Below are positions 57,681 through 64,000 of a stretch of DNA of 64,000 nucleotides, one piece after another. The stretch is from positions 110,096,354 to 110,160,353 of the forward strand of contig CM071571.1 of the NCBI GenBank assembly GCA_036426205.1, read 5' to 3'. Positions within the stretch are counted from its first letter, which is position 1. Every line of letters begins with the position of its first letter. The notes beneath the pieces are model-generated. The model did not search any database. It had not been told where the DNA came from and worked only from the letters and a program-made list of their open reading frames with translations. The DNA is from Ascaphus truei. Taxonomy: Eukaryota > Chordata > Amphibia > Anura > Ascaphidae. The translations under genes were made by a program, and so were the position numbers.

Positions 57681-57734
57681 CCCTGATGAAATACCGCAGA
57701 GTCGGAAGAAAGAGAAGAAACGCGTAGGGATATC
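57675..57734 (+). ncRNA. Hammerhead ribozyme (right of pair), stem II enlarged
   Basis: GATATCCC (57675-57682) and GGGATATC (57727-57734) form stem I; CTGATGA at 57683-57689 and GAAAC at 57717-57721 with GCGTA following. Between them is a 9-nt insertion relative to the left copy (a second GAAA at 57708) and one stem II mismatch, so folding is less certain. It shares the central GATATC with the left ribozyme. Confidence 0.75.
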
Positions 57735-58109
57735 TGGCATGAGCCTACGTGACAGGGCAGCTCCCAGCACCAGCGTGAGGAGGCAAGGACTTGCCTGAAG
57801 ATTTTTTTCCGGTTTCAAGTGTGAGAAGAAAGGCTAAATGGCGGCTGCATGTGGAGATTGAGTGCTCACAAACACCAAGGATTACTCCCCTGGAGACAGC
57901 AGCTGACAGCAACATCCTTTTTGGAGCCAATACTGACACTCACACACAAAGAAGAGACCGAGGAGTCCTCAGTTGGTGCATGGGCAGGTCCCATAACATG
58001 CTTTATTTTATCAGACAAATTGTAAGTGTGCATTTGTCTTGTCCATGAGATATTAAAACTTTGTTCATCTGATTTTACACAAGGATCGGGCGCTTCTTTT
58101 CTCTTTTTC

Positions 58110-58148
<39 letters not shown>

Positions 58149-58670
58149 TATGCCCGTGTGCTTTTCTACAAGGATACTTTTTTGTTACGTTATACATCTA
58201 TTATCCTTTAGCACCAATGTCTATTGACATATCACCATATATTAAGACAGTTTTTGGGCAACAGCTACGTACTGTGCTGACGCGGTATACTTTGTGTTTT
58301 CTCCCATATATATAGTTTTATATGTTATTATTTTTAGGTTAATTTAATTCAGTGGTTTTATCACTTTGCTTTTATCTGTATTATTTTACTGTTTTAAGGC
58401 CTAGGTACTGCCCACACCGGGGCTAAGACCTGGGCCCTCCCCTGGCAACAAAAAAAGGGGTTGCAGCCTAAAATCAGTGTTGTTGTAGAAGTGTGGATCC
58501 AGTCTTTCAGGGGGAGGGAAATAGGTTTTCCTGCAGGGACTGCACCTATTTCTGATAGGCCCTGTTGGAATAGAGGCCCTGCACCAAAGATAAGAGCTTC
58601 AGATACGAAAACCTGTCCTGTCTATACCCACTAACACTGGCGGACACTCAGAATCCTGTAAGCCTAACAA

Positions 58671-59237
58671 GTGAGCAGCACTACACCGGTAACCAGAACC
58701 AAAACTCCCTTAGGGTGGGGGAAGAGGGGTTACATATGTTTTGGGGGATGGGTGTATTTTCTATATGTTTGGGGGGGTCGCATCTTTTACCATTGTGTTC
58801 AGTATTTTTGGAGAAGCCACCTGGCAACCCTAACCACTACAGCACACCTGTCTGAGGTCAGCCTTACATCCTATCAACTGAATCTGCTGGAAATGCAGCC
58901 ATGTGGCTTTCAGAACATCACGGTCCAGGTTGGCCATATTGAGGCCATGGCAGAGCAGATGGAGATTACCCGCATGGAGCAAATAGGTCACGGCATGGAG
59001 CAAGCAGCCCAGTGCCACCACCACACCACTATCCACACCATGCGTCAACACAGCAGTGATATGACTCCTCCAATGACTCCCTGCCCACTTCCAGGGCTAT
59101 CAATAATGGTGTAAACTACACCTCTACCGTCCCCTGAGTTGCCCATGCCATCAACACTGCGCGTGCGGACATTGAGGCATGGCAGATCTCCTTCCAGGGG
59201 GCAGGGTAAGCCTGGCAGCGCACTTGGCGCTGAACCT
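58671..59237 (+). pseudogene. Harbinger Myb-like protein remnant
   Basis: The frame to 59114 includes FQNITVQVGHIEAMAEQME, Met/His-rich repeats and PMTPCPLPG. The DNA at 59172-59230 (GAGGCATGGCAGATCTCC…CAGGGGGCAGG) resembles 26910-26950 of the other Harbinger relic (GAGGCATGGCAGACCTTGC on its minus strand). Element-type ends occur at about 59705-59735 (TGTGAATCTACCTCTAAGTA). It is C-terminal only and decayed. The assignment is moderately certain. Confidence 0.4.
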
Positions 59238-59469
59238 TATTTTCTGTTTGTTTTGAAATATTTTGATTTTGTATTTATTGTTAAAAATATATATTTTTTC
59301 ATTTCACACAGACTGAATTAACTGTGTGTGAGCAAAATGTTTTTGCCAACTTTTGTATGTTGGTAATTCTTATGCTAATATGTAGACACATTATTATACA
59401 CTCATACTTAATACAGTCAATATTATATACGATAGTAGGCCACACAAACATATCCTACATTTCATAGGC

Positions 59470-59740
59470 AAGTTGTCATGGCAACGAGACGCAATTTGGC
59501 ATCTCATTGCCACTACGGGACGCAGTAGGAGGAGAGATGCCATGTAAGAGATACTTAAAGAGGCCCCGTGCACTCCCCCGACAGTCAGTTTAACTGTTGT
59601 GGGAATGATCATGGGGCATTTGTAAGCGTGGGGCTCGGTGCGTGGAACCGCCATCAAGCCCCCCTGGCGTGCTAACATAATTTTGCAGATTGATCATTAT
59701 TTAACGGACTTCTGTGAATCTACCTCTAAGTACAGTATGG
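59470..59740. mobile_element. Harbinger terminal region
   Basis: Ends TTAACGGACTTCTGTGAATC then TACCTCTAAGTA; on the minus strand this reads GAGGTAGATTCACAGAAG, comparable to GGGGTAGATCCACAGAGC of the MITE at 9857. Confidence 0.5.
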
Positions 59741-62030
59741 AATAATTTAAAATGTTAGGGCATATCATACATGACAATGATTTCATTTCACTGTAGCTGC
59801 AGTACGTTTTGCTAAATGAGATGGCAACTTAAAAATTAAATACCTATACAGCACTTTCTCATTCTTTTTGTATAGACTACACGTTTCTATGGGATAAAAT
59901 TAAATAGGAAAAAAAAAAATTAACCAGCCAAATGAAAGAATCTCAATTATCTATGAACTCCTACAGCCCAACATGCTGTTGCCCAGCCATATTCCAAAGT
60001 GAATTTCAAGCAAGATGTCTATAAATTAAAATAGGCATATGTCTGCTCACCATAGCAACTACTGAACTACAATACAATGAAGACTTCAAAGTAACAATGT
60101 CTATTTTAACATAATTGCTTTATAGAATGTATAAATTGGATTAATTCTGCATTCTTCCTGTGTTCTGCTATTAAATATATCTGTTTTATTAAAAGCTATG
60201 GAGAAATATGGATAATAGAGACATGGTGTGCCTCTTTATAACATTAGTAAAACAACAGCTATTTAAAAGTATGTTTTCAAATTTGTAGAGCTTTCACGTT
60301 GTGATCCTAGTAAGAGGTGAAAGAGTTCATGATTCTTACTACATGATAGACAGGCTACTGTGACTCTTTCCCCAGTGTTTGCTGTAGCACTAACATTATT
60401 GGCAGTAGGAATAACTGTGCTTGTCAAATCATTCAATAGTAACCATCTCAGTTGTGTCAAGATTCCCATGAGGTTGTTTCTCGGGTTCTGTGTTACCCTT
60501 GAGGATTCCATACTCCTGATAGTTGCCTCATAATCGACATGTGGTCATCAACCTCTCATTGATCAGGACAAGCGGGGGCCTACATACCACGTACATGCAG
60601 AAGCTAATGAGGTAGAAGCTGCTTCTATTTGTTGAACTGGAAATAACAAGGAGAAAAAACAGAGCACGACCCAATGCAAGAGGACAGAGAGATGCGTATC
60701 CCAACAGTGATAAAAAAATATCACTGGAATAAAGGCTATAAGTTTTATTGAGCTTTGCGTCTATTTGTTTCCCTGGCTTCTCTGGGCCGACTGGGGTGAC
60801 ATGAAGCGTTAAAGCCATGTCCTCTGATTGACACTCGCTAAATCACACACTGACGCGTATGGGGTAAAATCCTAGCAAAATACCTTGACACGCTGAAGCA
60901 GGATGAAAGTGCACATATTTTTATCCAAAATAACCTAGATACATGGATGTCTATTGGTGTGCTTCACAACTGGATGCTTTATTAAAACCCCACTATAGAA
61001 ATTATAGCTTTTTACTTAAATGAAAATTATAATAATTTAGGACCTTATTCACACAAAAAAAACAATTGTGTTTATACGGTAGCATAGTAATTTCATTTAC
61101 TTTCAAAGAGTTACAACATACTGTACTACTGAGGTTTCATGTGTGAGGCGATTCTACCTGCTATTTTTTTGTTGTGTTATCAATAGGTTGAATGTATGAA
61201 ACAGCAGGGAGTATGACCTTATTCTAGCAGAGGCATGAAGCTGAAGCAGAGGACAAAAGATCTCTGTGATGTTAACCACCTGCTTTCAGTTACATCTCCC
61301 ATTCCAAGACTGAAAAATGATTATAGACAGGCCTCACTTTCTGTCGACTGTAGGTCTGTATTTGCATTACGTATGTCAAAGGGTGAGCCTGTTAGCGGTT
61401 AGTCAGTGCCTATGGGTGTATGGGCTGGTTGTCTTGACCTGGCAACTGAGCCAACCAGCAGACAATTCACCCCTTGATAGCATGCTATGATTTACAGTCT
61501 CTAATCTTCAAATGTTAGCAACCTGATGCCGCAGCTCTGAATGCACAAGGCTGTAGCTCCATAGCATCGGAATGCCACAAGGTTGCCAAATTCATGACAA
61601 GAGTGACATACAGTATGAGAGCCAGACTGAGCTCTGAGCCAGTCACTCAGATATGACTGCATAGAATGTAACTCATAAATACACTTTAAAAGTTGCAAAC
61701 AATTTGCAAGTTGTCTGTTTTTCCCTTCCTTCTACTTCAAAAGTGGCAAAATAGTTTTATTGTGCATACTGTATGTGCTGGTCTCATTTGTATTAAATGG
61801 TTTGATTAAATGGCGATTGTATTTCTATTAGTTGTGTAATGTGCAGTGCTGTATAGTATGTGCTGTCAGTGCCACTTAAGAATGATATGGGGATAATAAG
61901 AGTACAATTAAATACAAATGTAGCCTCTGGCCACAAAAGAAGAGAGGTAGTATTAAGTGTTTTATTTGTTTGACAATAAATGTGTTAAATTACCAAGATA
62001 CTGACAGTTTTAGTCTGCTGATGGAAACAA
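59741..62030. other. No gene seen (LIN7A upstream intron or flank)
   Basis: Unique-looking AT-rich DNA. I looked specifically for a LIN7A first coding exon (residues like VVQPLTLDR before a donor) on the minus strand and found none. The minus frames at 60263-60511 and 60528-60818 have no recognised similarity. Confidence 0.5.
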
Positions 62031-62274
62031 CCTTTGCCTGAAAGCATTGTTCAAATAAAGGAAGACTGCCAGGGGCCGATTCTAGTAGCTTCGATAAAAT
62101 TGTTGAAATCTCGAACGATGCTGCATAACCCTAGCTCACGGTCTGACATTTATGTTATCACAGTATTCAGAAAGAATCAGAAAGAAGTACCGCAAATCAA
62201 AAACCGTGAGGTAGGAAAATGCCAACACCACTTGGAGTAGCAGTGACCTTATCTCTGCTTTTTCTAAGTCCTAC

Positions 62275-62574
62275 CTATGCGATCTTCTCGCAATCTGTAA
62301 GAACTGCACAGAGAGGGCTGTATCTCCCTGCAACGCTCTTACAGGCGATCGCAGTGTTGTATTTATATTTTAATAACAGAGTATTGTAGCAGGGGGTCTT
62401 CAGAGCTGAACCGCATTAATTTCAGATCCGGGGACCTCCTACTTACCAAGTTACAGGCCCTGGTATGGGGTTCCAGAATCTCCTGTGCATTTAAATGTCC
62501 CGGTTACGTGACACGGGAGATTTAAAAAATGCAGGGGGATACCGGTAACAGTATTAACCACTAAAATGATTATG
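62275..62574. repeat. GC-rich dispersed repeat, copy 3 (split)
   Basis: Has CTTACAGGCGATCGCAGTG, AGCAGGGGGTCTTCAGAGCTG, TCAGATCCGGGGACC and GGATACCGGTAACAG; the copy continues at 62975 after an insertion. Confidence 0.65.
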
Positions 62575-62591
62575 GGGTAAGTGCCCATTAG

Positions 62592-62974
62592 AGAAAGAAA
62601 ATAGGCAGATAGGCGCACTAAGGGACACAATCTCATTTATTAGTAACCCCAGAATATAGACCGAGGTAAAACAAATTACAATAATAACACACCAATATTG
62701 TTAAAAACTGAATAAAATGGCTGGGAGGGGAACAGGACAATGACGCATATACACTGAGCAGCTACAAGAAGGGGTCCGGACCCAAACCAATAACATACCA
62801 GGCAGCAGGGAGACACGAAACGATCCTGCACAGCCTCCGCCAGAAAAACTCCATGGGAACAGTCTCACGTGACCTCTAGGTGCTTTGCACGTAGTGCTTC
62901 GTCAGGAGTTTCAAGGCAGCAAGAGGGATTTAATAGACAGACAGCACCAGCGCGGAGTGACTCTTCTGCATATT
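62592..62974 (-). mobile_element. 383-bp hammerhead-bearing retroelement with 17-bp target duplication
   Basis: GGGTAAGTGCCCATTAG lies at both 62575-62591 and 62975-62991, exactly flanking the insert. Nothing is coded. A degenerate hammerhead on the minus strand lies near the right side. Size, lack of genes, ribozyme and long duplication fit a retrozyme-like or PLE-terminal-repeat-derived element mobilised in trans. Confidence 0.8.
62870..62915 (-). ncRNA. Degenerate hammerhead motif
   Basis: On the minus strand: CTCCTGACGA (CTGACGA matches the core at 62905-62899), stem II GCAC/GTGC, then AAAGCACCT instead of GAAAC…, so the second core box is damaged. Confidence 0.6.
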
Positions 62975-63008
62975 GGGTAAGTGCCCATTAGTTTGTTTTT
63001 GGATTGCC

Positions 63009-63063
63009 ATGGAAGACGCAGAGGACATGGAGGAAGACGAGGACAGCCTTCTTCCTGGCAGGG
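63009..63063 (+). other. Short acidic exon-like sequence in the dispersed repeat
   Basis: MEDAEDMEEDEDSLLPGR followed directly by GTAAGT. Relatives without good frames occur at about 41280-41330 and 35250-35310 on the minus strand (SEDMDLHYADEYALHDGR and EDKDSVEDEDGLHPG). It could be the 5' exon of an unrecognised transposon protein. Confidence 0.3.
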
Positions 63064-63339
63064 GTAAGTAGTACATTAATTTATTTTATGCTGGCTGGAT
63101 AATGTTTTATTTTTAATGGGCAAATGCGCTATTTTCCAGATCTCGATAATAGTAATATTGCCCATTATTGTACTGTATGTGTTGGGGGAGGGGGGTCATT
63201 GGAGGAAGAGGGGGTGCCCATTTATTGCTATTGGTGTTATCTTTGCTCCCATTGAGGGCATAGGTAACCACACTGGCAATCAATGGGTGTATTCAATAGT
63301 ATTGGTTGTTGTATTGTGCTTTAATGTTTATTGGGGGTA

Positions 63340-63900
63340 GAGGGGGTAGGTAAAGGTGGTATATGGCCCGTGGTGGGTGTTTATGCATGCAACACTCCTG
63401 CAAGGCCTAAACACCCTGCATGGGTCAAATACCAATTTCACCCACCCCCGCTACCCCCAATAAACGGGCACTGGTATTTAACCGCTTCATTACCTTAGCG
63501 GTTAGCCGCTAAGGTAATGAAGCTGCCTGTAAATGTGTTTTTATTACATAGGATTGAAGCTGGAGGTCTCCAGAGCTGGTTTTAATGGACTCCGAGCTTC
63601 AATCTGATGGTCCGAGCTACTAACCGAGATACATGACCTGTTATGGGGTGCCGGTATCTCCTTCAATGTGAAAATCCTTCGGTCACGTGACCCACAGGGT
63701 TTTTTCATGGTGGGGAAACTGGCACCCTATAACGGGGCCTGTAACTCGGGAAGTAGGGGGTCCCCGGAGCTGAAAGGAATGCGGTTAAGCTCCAGAGACC
63801 CCCTGATACAATACTGTAGTGTTAGATTTTAAATAAAACCCCTGCGATCGCCTGTTAGAGGTGCACAGTTAGAGTGATTGATTTAGCCTCTTACTGCGCA
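63340..63900. repeat. GC-rich dispersed repeat, copy 4
   Basis: Contains the near-perfect palindrome at 63490-63517, GGGGTGCCGGTATCTCC, GTCACGTGAC, CACCCTATAACGGGGCCTGT, GTCCCCGGAGCTGAAAGG and CTCCAGAGACCCCCTGATAC in the same order as copy 1 reversed. It is the longest copy visible. Confidence 0.7.
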
Positions 63901-63907
63901 TCTCTTA

Positions 63908-64000
63908 GGCCGCGCGTATAGTGCCCACGACGGCGATGTGACGGATGACGTCATCAGTCGCCGTCGCCACCCGCGAAAGTTGAATTTCGCTTTACAGCGA
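63908..64000. mobile_element. Harbinger-type MITE, cut by the window end
   Basis: After TTA (63905-63907) it begins GGCCGCGCGTATAGTGCCCA, the terminus of the element at 30761-31050. It continues beyond the window. Confidence 0.8.

Larger units (their letters stand above)
57260..58112. mobile_element. Foldback element with two head-to-head hammerheads
   Basis: Arms about 57260-57674 and 57675-58112 are inverted copies of each other (about 415 and 440 bp, small indels), from AGAGAAAAAGAGAAAG on the left to the complementary CTCTTTTTCTCT on the right. The centre is the palindrome GGGGATATCCCC. Each arm starts at the centre with a hammerhead reading outward. No coding content was recognised, and a TA array follows at 58113-58145. 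No target duplication was identified. Confidence 0.85.

Noticed and set aside
60263..60818. Candidate upstream LIN7A exon or other gene
   Set aside because: Minus frames show no match to the LIN7A N-terminus and no conserved domain or convincing splice context.

Overview
This is nuclear DNA from a vertebrate, most likely an anuran amphibian. The only ordinary host gene I can support is LIN7A on the minus strand. It is represented by four coding exons at 43416-43534, 24494-24565, 18527-18736 and 15368-15589, ending in the stop codon at 15368. All are in phase with consensus splice sites and together give 207 residues: the end of the L27 domain, the whole PDZ domain and the poly-Gln tail. The first coding exon (about 26 residues) was not found and probably lies past 64000. 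The amphibian assignment is inferred from the repeat mix (Penelope-like elements with hammerhead ribozymes, Harbinger, Tigger, hAT and CACTA MITEs, Tc1, L2).

Everything else is intronic or 3'-flanking DNA packed with mobile elements. 1-6.2 kb: two Penelope-like element (PLE) fragments and an L2-type LINE carrying a nested CACTA-like MITE. 8.8-14.6 kb: hAT, Harbinger and Tigger MITEs and a probable solo LTR. 15.6-17.1 kb: a decayed Tc1 element in the last LIN7A intron. 19.6-21.3 kb: a foldback element with a 16-bp target-site duplication. 23.6-31 kb: CACTA, Tigger and Harbinger elements, including a broken Harbinger Myb-like gene. 32.5-33.9 kb: a PLE remnant flanked by inverted repeats. 35.5-39.8 kb: a palindrome with about 1.2-kb arms, hit by an LTR which was itself hit by a ribozyme-bearing retroelement. 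39.8-43 kb and 62-64 kb: copies of a GC-rich dispersed repeat. 45.5-47 kb: a second Tc1. 47.9-48.4 kb: an LTR with a primer-binding site for tRNA-Ser. 50.8-55.8 kb: a nearly complete PLE. 57.2-58.1 kb: a foldback whose centre is two head-to-head hammerhead ribozymes.

The most striking signal is the hammerhead motif (CTGANGA, stem II, GAAAC, short palindromic stem III). It recurs about fifteen times on both strands. Five copies keep an intact catalytic core. The copies sit in PLE terminal repeats and in short non-autonomous elements with 15-17-bp target duplications, which resemble retrozymes. PLE-encoded hammerheads are known from the literature; the density, the head-to-head arrangement and the particular non-autonomous families are what deserve follow-up.
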